A stretch of 42,099 nucleotides of DNA from Rhodocyclaceae bacterium (GTDB taxonomy: Bacteria > Pseudomonadota > Gammaproteobacteria > Burkholderiales > Rhodocyclaceae): NCBI GenBank assembly GCA_028714035.1, contig JAQTNA010000037.1, positions 1-42,099 of the forward strand. Reading direction: 5' to 3'. Position 1 is the stretch's first letter, and each line of letters opens with the position of its first letter. Made by a program: the position numbers and the translations under genes. Below the pieces are notes generated by a model. The model ran no database searches. It worked only from the letters and a program-made list of their open reading frames with translations, and was not told the origin of the DNA. Shown here one piece after another: positions 1 to 7,476 of this stretch.

Positions 1-105
1 CTCATCCGCTACGCCCCCGTCAAACACAAGGGCGGACTCAAAGTCCAGCGCCTCCGCGCCGCCTCAAACGTCCAATACCGTGAATCCCTCCTCGGTCTTC
101 TATAA
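1..105 (+). CDS. C-terminal 34 codons of an unidentified protein, cut by the window edge
   Basis: Frame 1 is open from base 1 to a TAA at 103-105. The tail reads LIRYAPVKHKGGLKV, continues with a basic stretch, and ends in ESLLGLL. I do not recognise the family. It ends 180 bp before the first CRISPR repeat and points toward the array, so a cas gene is the natural guess, but that rests on position only. A second frame is open to about position 261, but it is rich in Pro and Ser and looks non-coding. Confidence 0.4.
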   Translation, partial: LIRYAPVKHKGGLKVQRLRAASNVQYRESLLGLL

Positions 106-285
106 GACTCGTGCAATCGCCCTGGGGCCTGGAACGCCTGCTGCACTCGGCCTGCGGTGTTGGGTTATGATGTGCCTCGAATCCGGCCTTGAAGAGCCCC
201 ATGGTAATCCGCCTTCCCCTGCACCCGAAATCTCTCCGTATCCCCCTCCAGGCGGCTGATCCGGCAAAGGAATCCAGGCAGAGGA
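106..285 (+). promoter_or_regulatory. Putative CRISPR leader
   Basis: This 180-bp non-coding stretch lies between the upstream reading frame and the first repeat. The repeat ends in ATTAAGAC, which resembles the ATTGAAAC-type 3-prime ends of many crRNA repeats, so transcription is probably left to right and the leader lies here. The stretch is not notably AT-rich and I see no clear promoter. Orientation is inference. Confidence 0.4.
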
Positions 286-1701
286 CTCCGGATTCCCTCC
301 CTGATTAAGAAGGGATTAAGACAGCGGCTTCCATTCCCATTTCTCCCAGGGATTGCTCCGGATTCCCTCCCTGATTAAGAAGGGATTAAGACTTGTCCTT
401 AGACACGCTTCCCACCTTGACGCCTCCGGATTCCCTCCCTGATTAAGAAGGGATTAAGACGAGAGAATCCAATCCCCTAACCCTGCTACAGCTCCGGATT
501 CCCTCCCTGATTAAGAAGGGATTAAGACCCACACCAGCTAGCCACTTGATCCCCTCGGACTCCGGATTCCCTCCCTGATTAAGAAGGGATTAAGACGCAT
601 TCGCCGCGGAACCCGCTGCGCCCTCTTTCTCCGGATTCCCTCCCTGATTAAGAAGGGATTAAGACTAAAACTGGAGACCTTCTTCCCTTCCTCCGTCTCC
701 GGATTCCCTCCCTGATTAAGAAGGGATTAAGACGATCTTGGGGAATTCCTCCTCGGAAACGGAGGCCTCCGGATTCCCTCCCTGATTAAGAAGGGATTAA
801 GACGACAGCTATTTCCGCTTCATCGACGTGGAAGAGGCTCCGGATTCCCTCCCTGATTAAGAAGGGATTAAGACACCCGTGCCTTCAGCATCTTGTACGC
901 AAGCTGACTCCGGATTCCCTCCCTGATTAAGAAGGGATTAAGACAGTCATGGCTCGGAAGGTTCGCCTGCTCAATCCTCCGGATTCCCTCCCTGATTAAG
1001 AAGGGATTAAGACTCTCATAAGCACTCTTTTGATTTTCATACTTTCTCCGGATTCCCTCCCTGATTAAGAAGGGATTAAGACCACGTTTTTTGGCCAAGT
1101 GATTCGCAATGTATCTCCGGATTCCCTCCCTGATTAAGAAGGGATTAAGACGAAGCTTCCGCTCCCATTTCTCCCAGAGCTTTCTCCGGATTCCCTCCCT
1201 GATTAAGAAGGGATTAAGACCCAAAATTCCTGCCCATCGGACAACGTAAATCTCCGGATTCCCTCCCTGATTAAGAAGGGATTAAGACGAAGCTTCCGCT
1301 CCCATTTCTCCCAGAGCTTTTCTCCGGATTCCCTCCCTGATTAAGAAGGGATTAAGACCCGGTGCGCTTGGCGGGCGTGCGCTTGGTCGCTCCGGATTCC
1401 CTCCCTGATTAAGAAGGGATTAAGACCAGGGTGATGCGTACTTTGCGTTTATTGAGGACTCCGGATTCCCTCCCTGATTAAGAAGGGATTAAGACATGTC
1501 GTGCGGAGAAAGTCGGCAAGAGCATTCCTCCGGATTCCCTCCCTGATTAAGAAGGGATTAAGACCGCGGCCGTAGCCGCTACCTCGCCATTGGAGAGCTC
1601 CGGATTCCCTCCCTGATTAAGAAGGGATTAAGACGCTTTGGCCTTGGTGCTGCCCTTGCCCAAACTCCGGATTCCCTCCCTGATTAAGAAGGGATTAAGA
1701 C
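286..1701 (+). CRISPR. CRISPR array, 21 repeats of 37 bp and 20 spacers
   Basis: Repeats begin with CTCCGGATTCCC and end with GGGATTAAGAC. They start at 286, 356, 424, 492, 560, 629, 697, 767, 838, 908, 977, 1046, 1115, 1184, 1252, 1322, 1390, 1459, 1528, 1598 and 1665. All copies look identical, including the last, so no degenerate trailer repeat marks the old end. Spacers are about 30-34 bp. Inside the repeat GATTAAG occurs twice, and TCCCT can pair with AGGGA to form a small stem. Spacers 13 and 15 are the same sequence, and spacer 1 is related to them. The subtype cannot be fixed without the cas genes; the ATTAAGAC end is compatible with type III or some type I systems. Reading frames through the array are artefacts of the repeat. 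Confidence 0.98.
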
Positions 1702-1758
1702 CCATCAGATCTCATCCTGATTGGCACTGATCTTCAGCCAGGGAATCATTGCAGGGTT

Positions 1759-1788
1759 CTGTGGGTCGGGCTTCAGCCCGACCCACAG
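1759..1788. repeat. Palindromic intergenic element (REP-like)
   Basis: Arms of 14 bp at 1759-1772 and 1775-1788 are perfect reverse complements around a 2-base centre. The core GGTCGGGCTTCAGCCCGACC matches in pattern the elements at 2787-2841 and 32967-33030, so this is one copy of a dispersed palindromic family. It lies just beyond the end of the CRISPR array and upstream of apaH. Confidence 0.75.
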
Positions 1789-1822
1789 GGAGCCAGGATT
1801 TTCGGACGCGCGACGCACCGAT

Positions 1823-1842
1823 GGGGCGAACAAATTCGCCCC
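1823..1842. repeat. Second palindromic element, GGGGCGAA / TTCGCCCC
   Basis: GGGGCGAA at 1823-1830 and TTCGCCCC at 1835-1842 form a perfect 8-bp stem with a CAAA loop. It lies 34 bp downstream of the previous palindrome in the same non-coding stretch (1702-1954), which holds no convincing gene. Confidence 0.6.
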
Positions 1843-1954
1843 TGCCTCAAGCGAAGAATCCGGGATAATGTCGGCTGCCGAAAACTTGGAGTCGTCCGTG
1901 GGCTGCGCCAGAACCTCCCTTCCCTCCTTCATCCTCACCCGGGGGAAATCCTGA

Positions 1955-2782
1955 ATGGCCACCTACGCCATCGGCGACATCCAGGGCTGCTTCCAATCCC
2001 TGCGCCGGTTGCTGGACTTGGTCGCCTTCAATGCCGGGCGGGACCGGCTCTGGTTCGTGGGCGACCTGGTGAATCGGGGCCCCCATTCCCTGGAAGTCCT
2101 GCGCTTCGTGCGCGACCTGGGGGAGGCGGCGCTCACCGTGCACGGCAACCATGACCTGCACCTGGTCATGGTGGACGCGGGCTTCGGCAAGAAGAACGAC
2201 GACGACACCATCGCGCCCATCCTGGCGGCGCCCGACCGCGCCGAACTGATGGCCTGGCTGCGTTCCCGCCCCCTCATGCACGTCGAGGGGGAATACGCCC
2301 TGGTCCATGCCGGCCTGGTGCCGCAATGGACCGTGGGGCGGGCCATGGAACTGGCCGCCGAGGTGGAATCGGCGCTGATGGCCGAAAATCACCGGGAATT
2401 CCTCGCCCACCTGTTCGGCAGCAAACCCACGGCCTGGGACGAGAGCCTGACGGGCTGGGACCGCCTGAGACTGATCGTGAACGCCATGACCCGCATGCGT
2501 TTTTGCACTCGGGAAGGCGCGATCGAATTCCGCACCAAGGGGCCCGCGGACGCGCCGCCGCCCGGCTGCCTACCCTGGTTCGCGGTGCCGGGACGAAAGA
2601 GCGCGGACCATACCCTCATCTGCGGTCATTGGTCGGCGCTGGGTCTGCGCATCGAACCCGGCCTCATGGCCCTGGACTCCGGTTGCCTCTGGGGCGGCCC
2701 CCTCACCGCGATTCGCCTGGAAGACCGCAAGGTATTCCAGCTTCCCTGCCCTCCCTCCGTAGCGCCTTCGGGCTGGGAATGA
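1955..2782 (+). CDS. apaH: Symmetrical diadenosine tetraphosphatase ApaH
   Basis: A 275-residue cytoplasmic metallophosphatase that would hydrolyse Ap4A to two ADP, limiting alarmone-like dinucleotides. The metal-binding motifs are visible in order: GDIQGC near residue 7, GDLVNRGP near 37, and GNHDLH near 65; this GDIQG / GDLVNRG spelling is typical of ApaH within the PPP-type phosphatases. Length matches the family (about 270-280 residues). The ATG at 1955 follows a purine-rich GGGGGAAA. It stands alone on the plus strand: CRISPR array and palindromic repeats on the left, a repeat and a MITE-like element on the right. It is not in the ksgA-apaG-apaH arrangement known from enterobacteria. Confidence 0.95.
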   Translation: MATYAIGDIQGCFQSLRRLLDLVAFNAGRDRLWFVGDLVNRGPHSLEVLRFVRDLGEAALTVHGNHDLHLVMVDAGFGKKNDDDTIAPILAAPDRAELMAWLRSRPLMHVEGEYALVHAGLVPQWTVGRAMELAAEVESALMAENHREFLAHLFGSKPTAWDESLTGWDRLRLIVNAMTRMRFCTREGAIEFRTKGPADAPPPGCLPWFAVPGRKSADHTLICGHWSALGLRIEPGLMALDSGCLWGGPLTAIRLEDRKVFQLPCPPSVAPSGWE

Positions 2783-2786
2783 CCCG

Positions 2787-2841
2787 TAGGTCGGGACTTA
2801 TCCCGACAGTGCAGCCGAATATCGGGTTGAAACCCGACCTA
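2787..2841. repeat. Compound palindromic REP-like element
   Basis: Starts TAGGTCGGG (2787-2795) and ends CCCGACCTA (2833-2841), which are reverse complements. Each half also folds alone: TCGGGA-CTTA-TCCCGA at 2791-2806 and TCGGGTT-GA-AACCCGA at 2822-2837. The element at 32967-33030 has the same plan and end sequences. It sits immediately after the apaH stop and may also act as a transcript end. Its last bases overlap the left end of the MITE-like element. Confidence 0.75.
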
Positions 2842-3006
2842 GGAGCCTGTCGGACTTGAAGAATCGAAGCGAAAATTCGGCTGGGCGAGGACAGATTTTG
2901 GCGATTTTGCCGGGCAATAGTTGTTCTATTGCCCAAAAAAGCGGCGAAATATGGACCGGTCAGACGGATTTGCAGCCGATTTCCTTTAAGTCCGACAGGC
3001 TCCTAG
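2839..3006. mobile_element. MITE-like element with 19-bp perfect terminal inverted repeats
   Basis: CTAGGAGCCTGTCGGACTT at 2839-2857 is exactly the reverse complement of 2988-3006. The 168-bp element is too short to encode a transposase, and no frame inside looks like protein. An internal hairpin, GGGCAATAG at 2912-2920 with CTATTGCCC at 2926-2934, is followed by an A-run. The outermost CTAG at each end is self-complementary, so it may be a duplicated target; IS5-type elements favour such YTAR targets (family knowledge, not proof). The right end contains the TAG stop codon of the neighbouring acyltransferase gene. Copies elsewhere in the genome would confirm mobility. Confidence 0.65.
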
Positions 3007-3740
3007 TCTCGACTCACCAAGGCGTGGCTGATGTGCCTATGCAGGGTCGCGGCGAGGTGGCGGCGGTCCGTGCCCACGGCGGGAACCGGCGGCAGGAAAT
3101 GGGGCTCGGCGCTCAATCCCGATGCCATGACGATGGCCCGCACGCTCTGCCACAGGCTGGTGTCGCCGACATAAGCGGGCGCCTGGCTGGGACGACCATT
3201 CCGATCCCTGTAGCGCAGGACCACGGGCTGGATCGCGCATCCCGCATCCACGGCGGGTTGGATGAGGGCGCTGTGAAAGGGCAGCACCTGGCTGCCGTCA
3301 CTGGTGGTGCCCTCGGGGAAAATCGCCACCCTCTGCCCCTGGAGCAGGCATTCCTGAAGGTGCTCCGCCGTACGGTGGGCCGCGCGCCGGCTGCCCCGCT
3401 CGATGAAGATGGTGTCCGCCTTCGTCGACAACCAGCCGATGACCGGCCAGGCCTTGACCTCATCCTTGCTGACGAAGGCCGAAGGCGCCACGGCATTGAT
3501 GACGAAAATATCCAGCCAGGAGATGTGATTGGCCACCAGCATGCCGCCGGCCTGCCGCGCCGACTCCCGGCCCGGCAGACGCACACCGAGCATGGAGAGC
3601 AGTTGCCGGGACCAGCGTTGCTTGAGCCAGACCCGTAGCGCGCCTCCGGCGAAGGGGTAGACCATCGCCACCGTGGCCACCCCGTAGGCCAGATGCAGGG
3701 CGAACCGGGAAATGCGGCAGGCGGCGCGCACTCCTCTCAA
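3003..3740 (-). CDS. olsA: PlsC-type 1-acyl acyltransferase, likely lyso-ornithine lipid acyltransferase OlsA
   Basis: A 245-residue membrane-associated acyltransferase. The PlsC signatures are clear: NHISWLD (the HX4D catalytic box) near residue 71 and FPEGTTSDG, the glycerol-phosphate-binding box, near 142. A hydrophobic N-terminal segment should anchor it in the inner membrane. It lies 34 bp downstream of an OlsB-like gene on the same strand, so acylation of lyso-ornithine lipid is more likely than a general plsC role; this assignment is from context. The start is uncertain: the frame opens with TTG at 3740 and a GTG lies three codons on. The stop TAG (3003-3005) is inside the terminal repeat of the MITE-like element, so the C-terminus may have been altered by that insertion. 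Confidence 0.8.
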   Translation of the reverse strand: MRGVRAACRISRFALHLAYGVATVAMVYPFAGGALRVWLKQRWSRQLLSMLGVRLPGRESARQAGGMLVANHISWLDIFVINAVAPSAFVSKDEVKAWPVIGWLSTKADTIFIERGSRRAAHRTAEHLQECLLQGQRVAIFPEGTTSDGSQVLPFHSALIQPAVDAGCAIQPVVLRYRDRNGRPSQAPAYVGDTSLWQSVRAIVMASGLSAEPHFLPPVPAVGTDRRHLAATLHRHISHALVSRD

Positions 3741-3774
3741 TATCCGGAAAACGGGGTGGGCAACGGTGTTCAGT

Positions 3775-4530
3775 CTAGCGCTCCATGAAGTGGCGGGCGT
3801 AACGATCCGCCACCTTGGCCATGGGCAGCATCAGCAACAGGTCGGCGGTGTTGAAGTCCGGATCCCAGGCCGGCTCGCCGCAGACCAGGGCGCCCGCCCG
3901 CAAGTAGCCCTTGATGAGTGGCGGCAGTTCCGCCTTGTCGCCCGTGGCGAGCTTCTCCAGGGGCAGGGGGCAGCGCGGGAAGACGCGATATTCCGCCGGC
4001 GCCATGTGTTCCGATCCAAGACTGGCATAGATGTTGGCGGCGTTGTGGCCGCCGTCGGCCATGCCTATGCTGGCGCAGCCGATCAGGTAATCGTAACGGT
4101 TTTCCATCATGTAACGGGCCAGGCCGGACCAGAGCAGGGTAATCACCGCGCCGCTGCGGTAGTCCGCGTCAATACAGGAGCGGCCGACCTCGACCATGCG
4201 CGGCCGAAGATATTGCAGACGGGTGAGATCGAATTCACTGTCCGAATAATAGCTGCGCAGGAGGCGCGCGGCTTCCGGCGGCAGGATGCGGTAGGTTCCG
4301 ATGATCTTACCATTTTCCTCGTCGCGCACCAGGAGGTGATGGCAATGGGCATCGTAGAGGTCCCGGTCCACTCCCGGCGTGCGGGTCGGCAGGCGCGCCC
4401 CCATCTCCTCGGCGAAGACCCGGTAGCGCAACTTCTGCGCCTCCAGGATTTCACTCTCGCTGCCGGCGATTCCCACATGGAGTTTCTTGCCGCGCCCGAT
4501 GGCGGCCTGCGGTGCATGGACTTGCAACAT
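3775..4530 (-). CDS. olsB: L-ornithine N(alpha)-acyltransferase (OlsB-like, GNAT fold)
   Basis: About 251 residues, related to the acetyltransferase/hemolysin-like family that includes OlsB, which moves a 3-hydroxyacyl group from acyl-carrier protein to ornithine to make lyso-ornithine lipid. Typical features are the LRYRVFAEEMGA segment, the conserved EVGRSCID, and the DYLIGCASI region. I chose the ATG at 4530 because AAAGGAG precedes it at a good distance; the longer start at 4554 has no ribosome site. With the acyltransferase 34 bp downstream it forms a two-gene olsBA unit for phosphorus-free membrane lipids. No PhoB box was recognised upstream. Confidence 0.85.
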   Translation of the reverse strand: MLQVHAPQAAIGRGKKLHVGIAGSESEILEAQKLRYRVFAEEMGARLPTRTPGVDRDLYDAHCHHLLVRDEENGKIIGTYRILPPEAARLLRSYYSDSEFDLTRLQYLRPRMVEVGRSCIDADYRSGAVITLLWSGLARYMMENRYDYLIGCASIGMADGGHNAANIYASLGSEHMAPAEYRVFPRCPLPLEKLATGDKAELPPLIKGYLRAGALVCGEPAWDPDFNTADLLLMLPMAKVADRYARHFMER

Positions 4531-4624
4531 GGCTGTTCTCCTTTGACTTTGCATGACGCAGAGTCTCGAAGAACAGCGTTGCGGCGGCGTTACATCCCGG
4601 TTAACAGAAAGTTACAACCGGGCC

Positions 4625-5560
4625 TTACCAGAGGGCGGAGCCGAAGGCTTCCCGATATCGGGCACCGATCTCGTCCCGGCTCGGTGCGTGGTTCTGGCCG
4701 CCGCGGCTGGCGATCTTGATGGAACCCATGAGGGAGGCCAGGCGACCGGCCTGGTCCCAGTCCATGCCATTGGCGATGCCGTAGAGCAGGCCGGAACGGT
4801 AGGCGTCGCCGCACCCTGTCGGGTCCAGTTCCTCGGCAGCCTGGACGGTGGGAATCTCCAGGCGCTTTCCGGCCGCGTAAATATGCGAACCGCTACCGCC
4901 CAGGGTCACGATCAGGGCCTTCACTTCCCCGGCCAGTCGTTCCAGACTCAGGCCGGTGCGCTCGCACAGCAAGCGGGCCTCGTAGTCATTGACCGTGCAG
5001 TAATCGGCCAGCTTCAAGAGCGCGAGCAGTTCCTCGCCATTGAACATGGGCAGGCCCTGGCCCGGATCGAAGACGAAGGGGATACCCGCCTCGGAGAACT
5101 GGCGCGCATGTTCCGTCATGCCCTGGCGGCCATCGGGCGAAACGATGCCCAGGCCGATGCCCGCCGCATCCCCGATCCGGTTCAGGTGGGAGTGGTTCAT
5201 GGCGCCCGGGTGAAAGGCCGTGATCTGGTTGTCGGCCAGATCGGTGGTGATGAAGGCCTGGGCGGTGTAGGTGTCGGGCACGAGGCGCACATGATCCGTG
5301 GCGAGGCCCAGACGCTCCAGGCGTTCCCGGTAAGGGCCGACATCATCGCCGACCGTGGCCATGATGACCGGCTCGCCGCCCAGGAGCTTGAGGTTGTAGG
5401 CGATGTTGCCGGCGCAGCCGCCGTATTCCCTGCGCATGTCCGGCACCAGGAAGGCCACGTTCAGGATGTGGATCTGATCCGGCAGGATGTGGTTCTTGAA
5501 GTGGTCGTGGAACACCATGATGGTGTCGAAGGCGATGGAGCCGCAAATCAGGGTACGCAT
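4625..5560 (-). CDS. PfkB/ribokinase-family sugar or nucleoside kinase
   Basis: A 311-residue kinase. The C-terminal PfkB signature DPTGCGDAYRSG lies at residues 246-257, with Asp252 as the expected catalytic base. The N-terminal part has the glycine-rich YGGCAGNIAYNL motif near 46-57 that contacts the sugar in ribokinase-like enzymes. The second Gly of the usual GAGD anion hole is preceded by Cys (GCGD), as in several adenosine-kinase-like members. The substrate cannot be read from sequence; adenosine or a sugar are both possible. It follows the DUF3426 gene by 44 bp on the same strand. The gap carries TCAGTTTTCAGTTGTCAGG, a short-period repeat of the kind dispersed in intergenic regions. 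Confidence 0.85.
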   Translation of the reverse strand: MRTLICGSIAFDTIMVFHDHFKNHILPDQIHILNVAFLVPDMRREYGGCAGNIAYNLKLLGGEPVIMATVGDDVGPYRERLERLGLATDHVRLVPDTYTAQAFITTDLADNQITAFHPGAMNHSHLNRIGDAAGIGLGIVSPDGRQGMTEHARQFSEAGIPFVFDPGQGLPMFNGEELLALLKLADYCTVNDYEARLLCERTGLSLERLAGEVKALIVTLGGSGSHIYAAGKRLEIPTVQAAEELDPTGCGDAYRSGLLYGIANGMDWDQAGRLASLMGSIKIASRGGQNHAPSRDEIGARYREAFGSALW

Positions 5561-5604
5561 TTCAGTTTTCAGTTGTCAGGAATCAGAGACGGACAAACCA
5601 CGCA

Positions 5605-6522
5605 TCAAGGATAGAAGACGTAGAGGCGGTAGCCGGCGGCGGAGATGGAGGAGGTGTCCAGGGTCAGGCTGACGGCCAGGTCGCCGTTGGCCGGGAAACC
5701 CGCGGCCGGGTCAGTCTTGGCGCCCAGGAATTCCTTGGGCGTAAACACGCGGCGAACCAGGGGCTTGTCGTCCGTGTCGGTAAGGGTCAATTCCAGGTCC
5801 GGATAAGCCTGGGAGAAGGCTGCCCGGTTGCGCAGGGTGGCGGAAAGTTTCAGGAGACCCTGCCCCTGGCTGGACGGCCGCAGCTCGGACGCCTCGATGC
5901 CGATCTGCCCGGCCACTCTCGGCAAGGGCATGCCGCAACCCAACCCCTGGCACCAAGCCACGAACTGGGGGCGCAATTCCGGGTAAGCCATGGACAGATC
6001 GGAGCGAAACACCCAGACAGACTGAAGCGCCGCGCCGATCATCAGCAGGCCCAGGGCCACGCCCCAGAGCCGCGAGGTCCCGTCTCCGGCCGGCGCCGGC
6101 AACGCCGGAGCGGGCTCGCCCTCTGCCGGCGGGTCTTCATCCCTCCAGTCCACGGCGGTCGGCGCGACAAGCTCCGGCATTTCCGAGCCGATGACCGGTT
6201 CCTGTCGCCCTTCGGCATCCGCAATCTGGATGGGAATTTCCTGGTACAGGGGGGCAGGTTCCGCTTCCCGCCGGTTGGAAACCAGTACCGCGGGCAGGAA
6301 CTCCGGATCCGCCTCTGCCGGGGAATGCGGCGCCGACTCCGCCGAAGACGGATGCGCCGACTCGGGCGCCGGGTACTCCGCCGCCTCCGGTTCGAGGGGC
6401 GCCTCCGGGGCATTGAAGACATTGGCGCACTGCCCGCAACGCACCCGCCCGCCGCGCGCCTCCAACTGCTCCGCGGTGACACGGAAGAGGGTGTGGCAGG
6501 CCGGGCAGCGGGCGTGAGTCAT
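5605..6522 (-). CDS. Zinc-ribbon (MJ0042-type) and DUF3426 membrane protein
   Basis: 305 residues. The N-terminus carries a CxxC-x19-CxxC zinc ribbon (Cys6, Cys9, Cys29, Cys32) of the MJ0042 type. A long Pro/Glu/Ala-rich, low-complexity linker follows to about residue 145, then a single membrane helix (LWGVALGLLMIGAALQSVWV), then a C-terminal DUF3426 domain of about 130 residues. The expected topology is cytoplasmic zinc ribbon and periplasmic C-terminus. The function is unknown. Its ATG overlaps the prmA stop (ATGA), so the two are translationally coupled, an arrangement common in betaproteobacteria. Confidence 0.88.
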   Translation of the reverse strand: MTHARCPACHTLFRVTAEQLEARGGRVRCGQCANVFNAPEAPLEPEAAEYPAPESAHPSSAESAPHSPAEADPEFLPAVLVSNRREAEPAPLYQEIPIQIADAEGRQEPVIGSEMPELVAPTAVDWRDEDPPAEGEPAPALPAPAGDGTSRLWGVALGLLMIGAALQSVWVFRSDLSMAYPELRPQFVAWCQGLGCGMPLPRVAGQIGIEASELRPSSQGQGLLKLSATLRNRAAFSQAYPDLELTLTDTDDKPLVRRVFTPKEFLGAKTDPAAGFPANGDLAVSLTLDTSSISAAGYRLYVFYP

Positions 6523-7406
6523 GGTTTCTGCCCGGTCAGCAATACCCAGCCCTCATGGGTTCTCGCCACGGAGAGGGCGATGAAGGGGGCGTAGGCGGCG
6601 ATGACCTGTTGCGCCTGCGTTTCCAGCACGCCGGACAAGGCCAGGGAACCGCCGGGGGCAACCCGCCCGGCCAGAAGCGGCGCCAGTACGCACAAGGGAT
6701 TGGTGAGGATGTTGGCCACCACCCGGTGAAACTGCGTGGCCAGGGGCTGGCTGGAATGCAGGAGGTGGATTTCCACGTCGTTCCGGACGGCGTTGTCCGC
6801 GGCCGCCTTCAAGGCCTGATCGTCAATATCCACGCCCACCACCCGCCCCGCGCCCAGACGGGCCGCGGCGATGGCCAGGATGCCCGAGCCGCAGCCATAG
6901 TCCAGCAAGGATTCCCCCGGCTGCACGGTATCGCACAACCAGGAGAGGCACAGGAAGGTCGTGGGATGGCTGCCGGTGCCGAAGGCCATGCCCGGGTCCA
7001 GCACGAGATTGATGGCGGCGGGATCCGGCTCCTCGTGCCACGACGGCACGATCCACAGACGGTCCGTGATCTTGATGGGATCGAACTGGGCCTGGGTCAA
7101 TTGCACCCAGTTCTGTTCTTCCACCTGATCCACTTTCCAGGGGGGCAACGCGTCCAGGCCGACGGCCTCTGCCGCCGCGCCCAGCAGGGCCGCCACATCG
7201 GTCTCGGGTTGCAGCAGGGCGATGACCCGGCTCGACTGCCAGAGGGGCACCAGTTCGGAACCGGGTTCGCCGAATTGGGGGCGCTCCCTTTCGGTGCCGG
7301 CATCCGCATCCTCCACCGAGACCGACAGGGCGCCCAGTTCCATCAGGGCATCGCTCAAGGCCTCGGCCTGCGCCGGATCGGTCTGTACGCTAACTGAAAG
7401 CCACAT
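6519..7406 (-). CDS. prmA: Ribosomal protein L11 methyltransferase PrmA
   Basis: 295 residues, against 293 in E. coli. It would trimethylate ribosomal protein L11 using S-adenosylmethionine. The SAM-binding motif LLDYGCGSGILAIAAARLGA and the NILTNPL catalytic loop (the N-[IL]-x-x-x-P-L of this family) are clear, and DPGMAFGTGSHPTT precedes motif I as in other PrmA proteins. The frame extends seven codons upstream, but the ATG at 7406 is chosen because a strong AGGAGGTGA sits just before it. It follows accC by 70 bp and is translationally coupled to the zinc-ribbon gene after it. Confidence 0.95.
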   Translation of the reverse strand: MWLSVSVQTDPAQAEALSDALMELGALSVSVEDADAGTERERPQFGEPGSELVPLWQSSRVIALLQPETDVAALLGAAAEAVGLDALPPWKVDQVEEQNWVQLTQAQFDPIKITDRLWIVPSWHEEPDPAAINLVLDPGMAFGTGSHPTTFLCLSWLCDTVQPGESLLDYGCGSGILAIAAARLGAGRVVGVDIDDQALKAAADNAVRNDVEIHLLHSSQPLATQFHRVVANILTNPLCVLAPLLAGRVAPGGSLALSGVLETQAQQVIAAYAPFIALSVARTHEGWVLLTGQKP

Positions 7407-7476
7407 TTTCTTGTCACCTCCTGGCAACGAGGCCGGTCGGTCGTTTCAGGCCGGAGCCCGTCGCCCGAAGCCCGCT

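Noticed and set aside
868-1224. Minus-strand frame of 118 residues with five copies of LNPFLIREGIR
   Set aside because: It is a read-through of the CRISPR repeats, whose repeat-plus-spacer period happens to keep the frame in this part; it is not a repeat protein.
2856-3638. Plus-strand frame of 260 residues across the MITE-like element and the acyltransferase gene
   Set aside because: It is mostly antisense to the acyltransferase, which has the NHISWLD and FPEGTTSDG motifs on the other strand.
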